From: CAYRYU01 sp964428355
GTDB taxonomy: Bacteria; Muiribacteriota; Ozemobacteria; Ozemobacterales; Ozemobacteraceae
Direction of reading: 5' to 3'
DNA length: 64,000 bases
Assembly: GCA_964428355.1 (NCBI GenBank)
Contig: CAYRYU010000011.1
Location: 1-64,000, forward strand
Positions 44,201-52,091 of this stretch are shown here, piece by piece (the first letter of the stretch is position 1; each line of letters starts with the position of its first letter). The notes beneath the pieces are model-generated. The model did no database searches. It had not been told where the DNA came from and worked only from the letters and a program-made list of their open reading frames with translations. Both the position numbers and the translations under genes were made by a program.

Positions 44201-44368
44201 AACTACGACGGATTCCTCAAGGTAGCCTCGGAAACGTTGAGCCGGGATGAGCAGAATGCCGAGGAAAGGATTGAAAGCCTTTTCGCCAGGGTCCGGAAGT
44301 TCACCGGGGCCGTTCCGTGGCCCGATGATGTCTCGGTAGTGATCATCCACCGCCCAAAGCTGGTCTGA
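41291..44368 (+). CDS. membrane sensor with HAMP and intact PP2C (RsbU/SpoIIE-type) phosphatase
   Basis: 1025 residues, GTG start overlapping the previous stop. Helices near 10-38, 300-320, 335-355 and 710-730, with a large extracytoplasmic-type region between. HAMP then PP2C: GGDFFDFIPVSGG (~817), VVFGDVAGHGISAALVAVMA (~836) and VLYSDGVIECAN (~955) carry the metal-binding aspartates and glycines intact. It should dephosphorylate a serine/threonine-phosphorylated anti-sigma antagonist or similar partner-switching target. No STAS or anti-sigma kinase gene is in the window. Confidence 0.88.
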   Translation: MKQIHRSILPAIWGWIILAIALWGLPAVIFWSAVGFSWTALTDQMREEKFVGIERKLEEAAGRIEPSRFLEGILQKEWGPPGWQGLLPKENNLSTFLGEFEKRFPKGLFEVSLFDGSGKAVRTPLPKEEAEALFSMIRKPLTEKLTLSPEEEERLGRVFPFPKMLAARMKGRPGRVVFLGIRGRFSFGFFQWNPEVLKQTVAGVMVFIRRELLPDKFILDQVLKEVPEDGVSLSYDLDVSSGPARPDFGDAGFLDRLRKRFQQEPGNRFSEGSRIAAFRRVDDTILLFGAGDLPKPPVGILIALFALYFFPSLLFLRMSYRLQVLGTPPKVAIRTKLWFFMALAFGLPCGLAIWVGKMYLDDFRKVLLQNHQEKSLARLAEIDGGFAGFPRAQEGKLHKFLRNLDPISDRPEELKREVNRLLFENRADHVMLISSESVLVNPEVLTICDLSQFRKSFSLPLDKRLALLEHWKIGRYAFYETDSNLVKFMTRPDDDPEKLQAEREGICERFMSPDTGQKDLGMLISRVTFADFFHREAQRRNDPSLERPREMVTNLLAEEAGFLLNHLRERRGQFSEILLGQESLLFFFDFILNSSGLADYCLLVRSRQEMFEREFLEPVMAANGGFGSETRLLALSGYFLAGDYPDSQTCARVSPFFRKMEAGQREVLEKTREGGEDLFLVGRRCRHLRHYGLFTLTSAREVFQPARVLQFRFLLVLAALSLGVIVFFGLLQRRFLTSVGLLSEGLSAMKEKRFGFRIKPSSDDELGNLCREFNQALHWLEEMEVAHSVQRAIMPHGTARAGPWEVVGKNLMVQAIGGDFFDFIPVSGGRIAVVFGDVAGHGISAALVAVMAKSAFSLLCPQYPDRPDEVLSRVNRLLLEQLHKIKMMTCFLAILDPEKGSITYSNAGQNYPIHLLPDGNGDYVKIPPSKPLGVSQKCQFSRFSLTIGEGCLVLYSDGVIECANKLNELLNYDGFLKVASETLSRDEQNAEERIESLFARVRKFTGAVPWPDDVSVVIIHRPKLV

Positions 44369-44437
44369 AACCGACCCTGTGGTCTGAAACCGACCCTGTG
44401 GTCTGAAACCGACCCTGTGGTCTGAAACCGACCCTGT
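44362..44437. repeat. four tandem 19-bp repeats overlapping the PP2C stop codon
   Basis: Unit GGTCTGAAACCGACCCTGT at 44362, 44381, 44400 and 44419, all perfect. The first copy contains the TGA stop of the gene at 41291. The copies fill most of the gap to the convergent FecR gene. Confidence 0.95.
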
Positions 44438-44464
44438 CACCCGCCGCCAACGGTCGGGCTTCGT

Positions 44465-45640
44465 TCAGTCTTCGAAGGCTTGTTCAGGGTTTTCGACGGG
44501 TTTTGGGGAAACCGGGGTGATCCGATCGGCATCAATGGATGAGGCCGGCGGTCCCGGGGGCAACTCGGGAACCAGGGAACCCCGGCTTTCTCCAAGGCTT
44601 GAAGGGAGAGGACCGGTTCCGGTCGCCTTCAGAGCAGGCGGCGGTGCAACCGGACGGGGAGGTACGGAAGAGGAAGCTGGAGCGACCATGAAAAGGGATT
44701 CCAGGGAAAGAGGGGAAAGCCCCAAAGAGCCTGAGGCCGGGGGATAGATTTTTGCGGCCCCACCGGGCTTGACCAGGCAGGAAAACCCCGGCTCGAGTTG
44801 CGTAACACCGCTCGCCACAGACAATTCGATCAGCCCTTCCCTGAGCCAGACAAACGAGAAGCCGGGGTGGGAAACGAGAGAGAACTCGGTCCCCGTGATA
44901 AGGAGGCGGGTGGTGGGAGTCACGATCCGGAAGCCTTTCCCCGAGTGCTCGAAGGTGAACTTTCCCGCCCCTTCGAACTTCATGCCGTCAGGCAGGATTT
45001 CGAAAGACGAGTCGGGTTGGATAATGGCGTTACCCCGGCCGCCAAGGTCGATCGAGGCGAAATCGAGGGCCTGGAGTTTCACCCCGTGGAGAAGACCGGT
45101 TCCGGGAAGTGGGCCGCTTCCGGGTTTCGGGCCTCCGAGGGAGCCCTCGACCAACACCCAGGAACCCGCTGCCGGAACCGGGGTCGAAAAAGGGTTGAAA
45201 CTGGAAGGGAGGAAGGGAAGGGAGATCCCGAGCAATAGAAGCGCGACTGCAGCCCACGCCAGGGGACGTCCGAAAGTGGGAAAGAACCTTTCGACCCAGG
45301 AAAGCGCCTCCTCTTTGCTGGTACAGCCCGGGGACGAGAGCGGGCCAAGGGTGCGCGAGCCGGAAGCCTCGGGTGGAACCGCCAGGTTTTCGGGAAACCT
45401 GAAGGTAAACGGTCCCCCGCTCCCGTGGAACGAAACGTTCCCAAGGAGCGGTCCTCCGCTCCCGGGGTCGAAGTCCCGGAAGAAAGAACGGATCGAATCT
45501 ATCATCAGGTCGTTTTTTTCGAGTTCCTGACGGCAGGCGGAGCATTGGCGGAGGTGGCTCTCCGCTTCCTTCCTTGTTTCGGAAGGAAGATCGGAATCCC
45601 CAAGGGAGTCGAGGAGATCCTTGAATTCGTGGCAGTTCAT
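44465..45640 (-). CDS. zinc-finger anti-sigma factor with FecR-like domain
   Basis: 391 residues. The N-terminal ZAS domain has Cys of MNCHEF and the HLRQCSACRQE (H-xxx-C-xx-C) motif, at residues 1-40. Membrane helix ~128-147 (PLAWAAVALLLLGISLPFLP). The periplasmic FecR-like beta domain follows (~210-300: LGGRGNAIIQPDSSFEILPD, GFRIVTPTTRLLITGTEFSL). Proline-rich tail. The ATG overlaps the sigma stop (ATGA). No TonB receptor or siderophore gene is near, so the FecR domain senses something other than the usual Fec system. Confidence 0.85.
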   Translation of the reverse strand: MNCHEFKDLLDSLGDSDLPSETRKEAESHLRQCSACRQELEKNDLMIDSIRSFFRDFDPGSGGPLLGNVSFHGSGGPFTFRFPENLAVPPEASGSRTLGPLSSPGCTSKEEALSWVERFFPTFGRPLAWAAVALLLLGISLPFLPSSFNPFSTPVPAAGSWVLVEGSLGGPKPGSGPLPGTGLLHGVKLQALDFASIDLGGRGNAIIQPDSSFEILPDGMKFEGAGKFTFEHSGKGFRIVTPTTRLLITGTEFSLVSHPGFSFVWLREGLIELSVASGVTQLEPGFSCLVKPGGAAKIYPPASGSLGLSPLSLESLFMVAPASSSVPPRPVAPPPALKATGTGPLPSSLGESRGSLVPELPPGPPASSIDADRITPVSPKPVENPEQAFED

Positions 45641-46239
45641 GGTCTGAAACGCTCCCTAAGTGACTTCATCGCCCGGGATGCTCTTTTGCGGATGGCCGTC
45701 CCGTTGGCTCCGACCATCGTCGCGATATCCTCATACCCATATCCTTCCACGTACTTGAGCCAGATGATTATCCCATCCGCCGGCGAAAGGGACGAAAGAA
45801 GACTCTTCACCTCCGCCGCGGCGAAATGTTCCACAGCTCCGGGATCTTCAGGAACCCAGGCTTCCTGGAAATCGAAGACCAACTCCTCACCCGGATGCAA
45901 CCGCCGCTTCACATCTATACAGGTCCGGCAGGCGATCCGAAGCAACCAAGGCCGGAATCTTCCCGGGTCGACAAGCTCGGAAAGGTTGAGAAAAGCCTTC
46001 AGGAAAACCTCCTGACAGACGTCATCCGAATGGGAAGCCGACCTGAAAAAGTTCCAGACCGCAACCCGAACCAGCCGTTCGTACCGGCGGACAAGATGGT
46101 GGTACGATTCCCGGCGACCGCCAAGGACCTCGCCGATCAGTTCGGAGTCCGAAGGACCGTTTCCGTTCGAGATTTTCGCTGGCAGATCGAGGGGTCCTCC
46201 CATGAGGCGTTTCTTTTCCAACGCAAACGATTCTACCAT
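45637..46239 (-). CDS. ECF-type RNA polymerase sigma factor
   Basis: 200 residues from the ATG at 46239 (AGGA upstream). Region 2: LVRRYERLVRVAVWNFF, SHSDDVCQEVFLKAFLNL, FRPWLLRIACRTCIDVKRR. Region 4: LSPADGIIIWLKYVEGYGYE, DIATMVGANGTAIRKRASRA. It is translationally coupled to the FecR/ZAS anti-sigma factor, which is expected to hold it at the membrane until a signal arrives. Confidence 0.87.
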   Translation of the reverse strand: MVESFALEKKRLMGGPLDLPAKISNGNGPSDSELIGEVLGGRRESYHHLVRRYERLVRVAVWNFFRSASHSDDVCQEVFLKAFLNLSELVDPGRFRPWLLRIACRTCIDVKRRLHPGEELVFDFQEAWVPEDPGAVEHFAAAEVKSLLSSLSPADGIIIWLKYVEGYGYEDIATMVGANGTAIRKRASRAMKSLRERFRP

Positions 46240-46379
46240 TCGGAGATCCTGGGAACCAGAAGTCCTTCTTTGATCCGACAAACCTCCTGCATGATTCTCC
46301 TTTCTCTCTTGATGACGAGTCCAAGGGGCCATTTCGTGACAGGTTTCGATGTCTTGTCGCCCGAACGGCGGGATTGGGT

Positions 46380-46385
46380 TATAAT
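46380..46385 (+). promoter_or_regulatory. TATAAT -10 box for the small exported protein
   Basis: Perfect TATAAT about 60 nt before the GTG at 46446. The best -35 (TTGTCG at 46354) leaves a 20-nt spacer, so the -35 is uncertain. Confidence 0.4.
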
Positions 46386-46445
46386 GGGTCACGGGGTCTC
46401 GGGCAGAGACCCGATTCGGTTCCAAACCAGAAAAGGGGGAAAATC

Positions 46446-46955
46446 GTGAAAAGAGTGGAGCGGCATATCATCGGGATTCTTGGGGTGGCATTGTTGATCA
46501 TGCCCTGCGTTGGATGGGCTGCGGATCAACCCTCCGCCCAGATGAAAAAGTACTCCGAAAAGGTCGGGGAGATGCTCCTGAAGCCAAAACTGGTCACCGA
46601 CTCGAAAAGTATCTTCTATTCCCTGCGGTTGGCTCCGCAGTATCTTTCGAACAACATCCCCACCGACTATGAGGACGCCTCGGGGTTGCGGATACCTCTT
46701 GAAAGCAACTTCCTGAGCTTGATCGAGGCAATCGAACGACATGCATTCCTAGGACTTTCGGGAAAGAAACAGAAGGATGTCCTCGAAAAAGCGGGGGCGG
46801 CGCGCCAGGCTCTGTATCGCTATATCGTCGCCTACCGGGGGTTGAACGAGCTCGAAAGCATCGAGGAACGAAAAGCCGCCTTCGAGGGAGTCGAACTTCT
46901 CGAACAAGGATACCAGGCTGCGCTCAAAGCCCTTCAGGAAACCTTCGACAAGTAG
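46446..46955 (+). CDS. small exported helical protein, unknown
   Basis: 169 residues, GTG start with a GGGGGA ribosome binding site. Signal peptide IIGILGVALLIMPCVGWAA. The mature protein is helical (SAQMKKYSEKVGEMLLKPKL, LSLIEAIERHAFLGLSGKKQ, YRYIVAYRGLNELESIEERK, LEQGYQAALKALQETF). No cysteines in the mature part and no recognisable domain. It ends 21 nt from the convergent TPR gene. Confidence 0.75.
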   Translation: MKRVERHIIGILGVALLIMPCVGWAADQPSAQMKKYSEKVGEMLLKPKLVTDSKSIFYSLRLAPQYLSNNIPTDYEDASGLRIPLESNFLSLIEAIERHAFLGLSGKKQKDVLEKAGAARQALYRYIVAYRGLNELESIEERKAAFEGVELLEQGYQAALKALQETFDK

Positions 46956-46976
46956 CGGAACCGTCCCCGCGATCAG

Positions 46977-47879
46977 TTACTTCGCCCATTCGGTGGCCTG
47001 GACCTCCTGGCCCGCCTTTTTCGGGTTGGGTTTGGTGAATTGGTCGATCTCGGTCGCGATCTTTTCGACTTCCTTCTTCGCCTTTTCAAGGTCCTTCTTC
47101 TTCTCGTCGAGAGATTTCTCGGCAGCTTCTTCTTTGCGCTTGTAACGCCTGTCGTTGCTCGTCAGATACCGGCGGTGGTTCTGGTCGATCTCCTCCTCCA
47201 GACGTTTGATCTCCTCCTCGATCTGGGAAACTTTCGATTCCGCCTGCTCTTTCGCCTGGTTCATCCCGGCAAGTTTCTCCTCGGCCTGCGCGATCAGTTC
47301 GGCATTCGCCGCGTCGTCTGGAGGGGGAGCAGGATCGGCTGGCTTGTTCGGACCATACCCGGGAGGAATGGGGGCCGGGCCGTCATCAACGGCCTTTTTT
47401 GCCGCGAGTTCGGCTTTGAGAGTGTCGATGAAGCTCTGGAGCCGCTTTTTCGATCCCTCATCGGATGCCGCGCTCAATGCCTGCGAATAGTATTCAATTC
47501 CCTTCCGGCTGTCCCCGTCGCAAACCGTCGCCACGAACCCCAGCCCCTCCATTGCGGCGGGGTCTTTTGGGTTCCTGTCGAGCTGGGACTGGTAGCCGTT
47601 ACGAAGAAGGGCAATGAGCCCCTGGTCATCCTCTTTCAGGATTCCCCGGTCCAGTCGGACCGCCGTTGCGAAGCTCTGGGCAGCATTCCAGTTCTTCCCC
47701 GCCTTCTTGAACTCGATCGCTTCCTTGAAAGCCTTCATCGCCTTGGCGAAGGAATCGGCGTCCGCCCCTGCGAGGGGTGGAAATGCGAAAAACAACCCGA
47801 ACAGGAGCGGAGCTGCCAGGAAACTGACTCCCCACCTTCTCCCGGAAGGCTCCCGATTCCCCAGATAGCGGCTCATCAT
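46977..47879 (-). CDS. exported TPR-like and coiled-coil protein
   Basis: 300 residues; GGAGGTGAGG precedes the ATG pair at 47879/47876. Signal peptide residues 15-40 (VSFLAAPLLFGLFFAFPPLAGA). Residues ~45-165 are TPR-like helices (AMKAFKEAIEFKKAGKNWNA, GLGFVATVCDGDSRKGIEYY). A proline linker precedes a long coiled coil (~195-280: AEEKLAGMNQAKEQAESKVS, IEEEIKRLEEEIDQNHRRY, KKDLEKAKKEVEKIATEID). A periplasmic scaffold role is inferred. A -10 TATAAT (minus strand, at 47906-47911) abuts the REP-like element. Confidence 0.75.
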   Translation of the reverse strand: MMSRYLGNREPSGRRWGVSFLAAPLLFGLFFAFPPLAGADADSFAKAMKAFKEAIEFKKAGKNWNAAQSFATAVRLDRGILKEDDQGLIALLRNGYQSQLDRNPKDPAAMEGLGFVATVCDGDSRKGIEYYSQALSAASDEGSKKRLQSFIDTLKAELAAKKAVDDGPAPIPPGYGPNKPADPAPPPDDAANAELIAQAEEKLAGMNQAKEQAESKVSQIEEEIKRLEEEIDQNHRRYLTSNDRRYKRKEEAAEKSLDEKKKDLEKAKKEVEKIATEIDQFTKPNPKKAGQEVQATEWAK

Positions 47880-47915
47880 TCCTCACCTCCAAGAATTTCC
47901 CCTCCATTATAACTC

Positions 47916-47995
47916 CTGTCGCCACGGATGGCGACGTGCACCGTTCTCGCCCGGATGGCGAAGCTTTCGGGGCCTGTCGCCACTGATGGCGACGG
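47916..47995. repeat. REP-like palindromic element, copy 2
   Basis: Three short palindromes: GTCGCCA-CGGA-TGGCGAC (47918-47935), TCGCC-CGGAT-GGCGA (47947-47961) and GTCGCCA-CTGA-TGGCGAC (47976-47993). Order and spacers match the element at 29629-29706. It lies between the TPR gene and the Rpn nuclease gene. Confidence 0.8.
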
Positions 47996-48035
47996 GACTC
48001 TGGAGGCAGATGCCGGGGGCGGCTGGCCGGGGGGC

Positions 48036-49019
48036 CTACTCCCGGTTGCGGGGTTTTGAACCCGGGGCTTTCTTCACGCTCTTTTTCGCGGACCGGGGGC
48101 GGACCCGGTATTCGGTTCCGGGATCGGAAACATGAGGAATGGCGAGTTCCGCCACTTTCTCCAAAGGAAGTCCGGTCATTTGGGCGACCTGCTCCTTGGA
48201 AAAACCACTTGCCAGCATTCTCCTGGCGACAACGCTCCGCTCCTCCTCCCGCCCTTCTTCGCGTCCCTCTGCGCGTCCCTCTGCGCGCCCCTCTGCACGT
48301 CCCTCTGCACGGCCTTCGTCGCGGCCGGCACCCCGTATTGAAGCAAGATCGCGAAGGCCTTTTTCCCGCAATTCGTAACGGTGTTGCTCTTTCTTGCTCT
48401 GGGAAAAGATCTCCTCGATGGTTAGGGCTTTCTTGATGGCCGGTTCGGTCATGGCAATCTTCTCCAGCTCTTTTCCCTGGACGTTGCTCAGGTAGGTCAG
48501 CCAACGGTCCAGCTTGGTTTTGGGATACCGCCTCTGCCTTCTGAACTTCGGCAGCTCCAGGAAATGGATTTCGCAATCCCGCGTCAGGGAAACGTGAGTG
48601 GTGTTTTCCAGGAGAAGGAAGGTTTGGTGGAACTGATCGGAACCTGGAAGGAACTCGAAGTTCACGACGTTGACGGCGATCACCGGCAGAAGGGCCTTGT
48701 ATTCGATCCCGGAAACCAACTGCCCCCCGTAGAGACGCGACCAGTAGAAAAGAGTGCGGCGTTCCGGTCCGCCTATGTTGACTATCTGGACCTCAATGTT
48801 GATCTTGGTGCCATTCTGCGAGGTAGCGAGGATGTCGAGCCGCGATGCTTTGTCTCCAAGGAACTCCGGATCGAGTTCCCGATCCTCCAGCTCGATATCG
48901 ATCAGCGGCCCGGAAACGTCAGTAAGAATGATCGAGTTGAGAAAATCGATGAGGATATCCTTGTTCTCCTCAACCCCGAAAATCCTCTTGAAGGCATAAT
49001 CGTTCAACCGGTTGATCAT
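48036..49019 (-). CDS. Rpn-family PD-(D/E)XK nuclease / putative transposase
   Basis: 327 residues from MINRLNDYAFKRIFGVEENK, the family's usual start. Nuclease core: SRLDILATSQNGTKINIEVQ (D...E-x-Q), followed by the conserved FYWSRLYGGQLVSG and YPVIAVNV-type strand. The C-terminal part contains an EGRA repeat run (residues ~235-258) and a helical VARRMLASGFSKEQVAQMTG. Rpn proteins promote RecA-independent recombination and carry variable repeat tails. The repeat is encoded by 12-bp tandem DNA, so its length probably varies between strains. The neighbouring REP-like palindromes may be unrelated. Confidence 0.88.
   Translation of the reverse strand: MINRLNDYAFKRIFGVEENKDILIDFLNSIILTDVSGPLIDIELEDRELDPEFLGDKASRLDILATSQNGTKINIEVQIVNIGGPERRTLFYWSRLYGGQLVSGIEYKALLPVIAVNVVNFEFLPGSDQFHQTFLLLENTTHVSLTRDCEIHFLELPKFRRQRRYPKTKLDRWLTYLSNVQGKELEKIAMTEPAIKKALTIEEIFSQSKKEQHRYELREKGLRDLASIRGAGRDEGRAEGRAEGRAEGRAEGREEGREEERSVVARRMLASGFSKEQVAQMTGLPLEKVAELAIPHVSDPGTEYRVRPRSAKKSVKKAPGSKPRNRE
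48254..48318 (-). repeat. 12-bp tandem repeat in the Rpn gene
   Basis: Four to five copies of a GAGGGACGCGCA-like 12-mer (minus strand) encode the alternating E-G-R-A run. Copies differ at one or two positions. Confidence 0.85.
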
Positions 49020-49184
49020 TTCGCTGCCTTGATCCCCTTTCGGCACCGTCCGACACGACAAGGATAACCTATCCGGCCTTGAAAGGTAAACCCTGCGAAC
49101 CAGCTGCTCCCGACGGTTCCCTGAAGAACAATGCCCCCCCCTTTCCGAACGATTCAATAAACAGCCTTGGATTGGTTCACGGGG

Positions 49185-49213
49185 TTGACCAGGATAGGAT
49201 ACTGGACTATTTT
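49185..49213 (+). promoter_or_regulatory. promoter of the HELGH peptidase gene
   Basis: TTGACC (49185-49190), 17-nt spacer, TATTTT (49208-49213), 57 nt before the GTG at 49270. The rest of the 49020-49269 intergenic stretch shows nothing I can name. Confidence 0.5.
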
Positions 49214-49269
49214 CGTCTGAATGACCGCGGGACGCCGGTGATGGCGAAAATGCCCGGGAGGTGGATTTT

Positions 49270-51375
49270 GTGGATATCCTTTGGATTCGCAAGAAGGAAA
49301 TGAAGACCGCCCTGGGATTTGGGATCCTCCTGGCATTGATCCTGGGTGGATTGGTGATGGGCGTTCCCTTTCCCGTGTTCGGTCGTGAGCCCGCCCTCCA
49401 ATGGATTTCCCCGTCCCAGCAGGAGGAGGTGGCGAAAGCACTTGTCGGAAGCAAAGGAGCTTCGCTCACTTCGCGCATCGAAGCAGGGGTAAGACAAGCA
49501 GCCTTCTTCTGGCGAGAAGAGGATGGGTCACCCGAAGAATTCGCCTCCTTCTGCCAGGAACGTTTCATCGTTGACCCGGAACTCCTCAAGAGGCTCGTGA
49601 AACTTACCGGACAGAGTCTCCAGGTCGTTACAAGCCATTTCGAGGCAATTCGATTGGAGCTCCAGGATGTGAACACATCGGAACCCTTCGATGACCTTCC
49701 AGGCTACGACCTTTTCGCCGCCTTCAACGTTTTCACCCACTTATTCGAAGACTGCTTCCGCCAGAAGATCGCGTTCCTCCTGCTCCTGAACATACCGCGG
49801 ACAAGCCTGACAGAGAGATTGGAGGAGGGGCCCCGCTGGGACGAGGACACCTGGGCAACGACCCGCCTGGTGGACATGTTCGTTTCGCGGTTTCCCCCTG
49901 GGTGTCTGGAGAGCTTCACGAAAGTTAACATTGCGGCTCAAGAATACATTGCCGGTTTCCAGCTCTTTCCGGGAATGTTCCTGGACGAAAAAGGGAATCA
50001 TCTGTTCCCGTCCGATCTGACGTTGTCAACCCATTGGGGAATGCGCGACGAGATCAAAGCCCAGTATTCGCGGCCAGACGGCCTCGCGCGGCAGGAGTTG
50101 CTTTTCAAAGCGATGGAGAGGATCGTTGACGGGTCCATTCCCCGGGATGTCATCGGAAACCCCGACACGATCTGGGACCCCAATGCAAACAAGACCTTCG
50201 GGAGTGGTACCCTCCCGCTCGAGGTGCTTCCGGCAGATTCGGATGGTTCGAGGCGGTTCGAGTTTTTGAAGAAATCATTCGAAGGGATGCGGGAAATGGA
50301 TCCCTTCAACATTGCAGGGAAAACCAACCTCGACGTTCTTTTCGAGTTCGATCTGCAGATTCCCGAAAAGCGGGTTATCGAAATCCTCGAGTCGGTCGCA
50401 GGTTCACCTCTCGCCCTCCGTGTTGCCAGGGTCATCTCGAGGCGGCTGGGCCGGCCGCTCCGACCCTTCGACATCTGGTATCAAGGATTTCGGCCGGGCA
50501 GGAACACTCCTGAGACCGATTTTGACAAGAGGTTGGCGCGGCTGTTTCCCGACGTGGGAAGTTTCCAGAAGGCGATCCCAGGACTCCTTGTCCAACTCGG
50601 ATTCACCCGCCGTCAAGCCGCTTTCCTGGGGAAAGCGATTCGCGTGGAGTCGACAGGTGGATGGGCGATCGCCTTTGCTCCACCATCTCCCGGTTCCCAG
50701 GCCCGTCTGAGGACACGGTTCACTCCCGACGGGATGGACTTCAAAGGGTTCGACGCCGCCATCCACGAGCTCGGACACAATGTGGAGCAGATATTCACAA
50801 CCTATCTGAACAAGCGATACTGCTTCCGGTTCCTGCCGAACATGGCTTTCAGTGAGGCTTTCGCATTCTTCCTCCAGGAGCGGGTTCCCGACCTCCTGGG
50901 AGCTCCGCCCCCAACCCGTCGGGATACCGCAGCAAGGACGCTGGACACATTCTGGAACATTTGGGAGAGCTGCGGGGCGGCTCTCGTCGAGATAGAACTC
51001 TGGCGCTGGATGCACGAACACCCCGAATCCGATGTGGAATCCATCCGGAAAGCGGCCATGGAAATTGCCAGATCCGTCTGGAACCGGTATTTCCAGCCCG
51101 TGATCGGAGAGTCCGACGTGCCGATCTTCCTCATCTATTCCCACTTTTTGAACAATCCTCTCTATTTCCCCAACTATCCGCTCGGAAACCTGATCCGGTT
51201 CCAGATCGGAAGATATCTGATGGGGAGAAAACCGGGTCCGGAAATCGAAAGGATGTGCCAGATCGGTATGGTGACTCCGCGGTTATGGATGGAACGGGCG
51301 GTGGGATCGGATGTTTCCTCCGCGCCTCTTCTGGAGGCGACCGCGGAAGCCCTGGAACGGTTCGAGGAACCCTGA
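49270..51375 (+). CDS. exported HELGH zinc metallopeptidase, M3-like
   Basis: 701 residues from a GTG preceded by GGGAGG; an ATG at 49300 is the alternative and would still leave the signal peptide (TALGFGILLALILGGLVMG). The N-terminal ~480 residues are helical with no recognised domain. The zinc motif is HELGHNVEQIF (~498), followed by the candidate glutamate ligand in MAFSEAFAFFLQER (~527), with a helical cap after it. The spacing and helical lid resemble thimet-oligopeptidase-like (M3) enzymes, but the overall similarity is low. Probably periplasmic or outer-membrane associated. Confidence 0.75.
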   Translation: MDILWIRKKEMKTALGFGILLALILGGLVMGVPFPVFGREPALQWISPSQQEEVAKALVGSKGASLTSRIEAGVRQAAFFWREEDGSPEEFASFCQERFIVDPELLKRLVKLTGQSLQVVTSHFEAIRLELQDVNTSEPFDDLPGYDLFAAFNVFTHLFEDCFRQKIAFLLLLNIPRTSLTERLEEGPRWDEDTWATTRLVDMFVSRFPPGCLESFTKVNIAAQEYIAGFQLFPGMFLDEKGNHLFPSDLTLSTHWGMRDEIKAQYSRPDGLARQELLFKAMERIVDGSIPRDVIGNPDTIWDPNANKTFGSGTLPLEVLPADSDGSRRFEFLKKSFEGMREMDPFNIAGKTNLDVLFEFDLQIPEKRVIEILESVAGSPLALRVARVISRRLGRPLRPFDIWYQGFRPGRNTPETDFDKRLARLFPDVGSFQKAIPGLLVQLGFTRRQAAFLGKAIRVESTGGWAIAFAPPSPGSQARLRTRFTPDGMDFKGFDAAIHELGHNVEQIFTTYLNKRYCFRFLPNMAFSEAFAFFLQERVPDLLGAPPPTRRDTAARTLDTFWNIWESCGAALVEIELWRWMHEHPESDVESIRKAAMEIARSVWNRYFQPVIGESDVPIFLIYSHFLNNPLYFPNYPLGNLIRFQIGRYLMGRKPGPEIERMCQIGMVTPRLWMERAVGSDVSSAPLLEATAEALERFEEP

Positions 51376-51432
51376 CTCCCGCAACAGGGCAGGTGTGCTA
51401 GAATCCGAGGAAACCAACCTGGGGGGGGAAGG

Positions 51433-52038
51433 GTGATCAGGATCGATCTGAGGCCTCCAGTTCCGGGAAAGGCGGAGGTCATTTTCCGGACCGTGCGGGA
51501 GGTTCTCTTCGTGAAGGCCGTTGCGGAGCTCGTCCCGGAAGTATTCATGGCAGCGTTTTCCATGTTTCTCCGGAATCCCGTCCTCCAGCTTCTCCCCTGG
51601 GGCCGGCCCAAAAGGGTTTTCCAGATGGTTCTGGATATCGGCCGGTCGGATCCGAAATGGGACGACAGAAAGATCCATGAAGCCCTCGAACTCGCGATCC
51701 GCGGGCTGAAAAGATGGCAGAAGAGGGAGATCACGCTGGCGGAGGTTCCCAGACTCTCGGGAACCTTCCGGGAATCCCTTAAAGTCGGGTTGATGGGGGA
51801 AAGCCTGGGAGTCCTCTCGGAAGGCCCGGAATGGCAGGATCAGTTGAAGTACTGGGGTCTCCAATCCCCCAGCGTGAACGAGGGCCTGGTCAACCTGCTT
51901 GATGACCGGCTGTACCGGATTCCCACCATCTGGACCATGATACTGACCCGGGGCCAATGGCATCTGCACAAGGTGCAGGAAGTCCCCTCCTTTTTCCAGA
52001 GGGTGGGCATCGAGATCTTCAGCTTTCGTCATCTTTGA
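51433..52038 (+). CDS. conserved-looking cytoplasmic protein, unknown
   Basis: 201 residues, GTG start behind GGGGAAGG. No signal peptide. Hydrophobic but not clearly membrane-spanning segment VREVLFVKAVAELVPEVFMA; later KIHEALELAIRGLKRWQKRE and a tryptophan-rich end. A TAGAAT (51399-51404) lies 29 nt upstream as a possible -10 box. No family recognised. Probably an independent small gene between the peptidase and the rhomboid. Confidence 0.65.
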   Translation: MIRIDLRPPVPGKAEVIFRTVREVLFVKAVAELVPEVFMAAFSMFLRNPVLQLLPWGRPKRVFQMVLDIGRSDPKWDDRKIHEALELAIRGLKRWQKREITLAEVPRLSGTFRESLKVGLMGESLGVLSEGPEWQDQLKYWGLQSPSVNEGLVNLLDDRLYRIPTIWTMILTRGQWHLHKVQEVPSFFQRVGIEIFSFRHL

Positions 52039-52041
52039 AGG

Positions 52042-52070
52042 TTGCCATCGGGTGGACCCTGCCTTATACT
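52042..52070 (+). promoter_or_regulatory. sigma-70-type promoter of the rhomboid gene
   Basis: TTGCCA (52042-52047), 17-nt spacer, TATACT (52065-52070), 22 nt before the ATG at 52092. Confidence 0.6.
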
Positions 52071-52091
52071 CGAAGTGAGGTCTTAACCCGA

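Noticed and set aside
48250..48330. Possible CRISPR-like short repeat
   Set aside because: It is a 12-bp in-frame tandem in the Rpn gene with no spacers.
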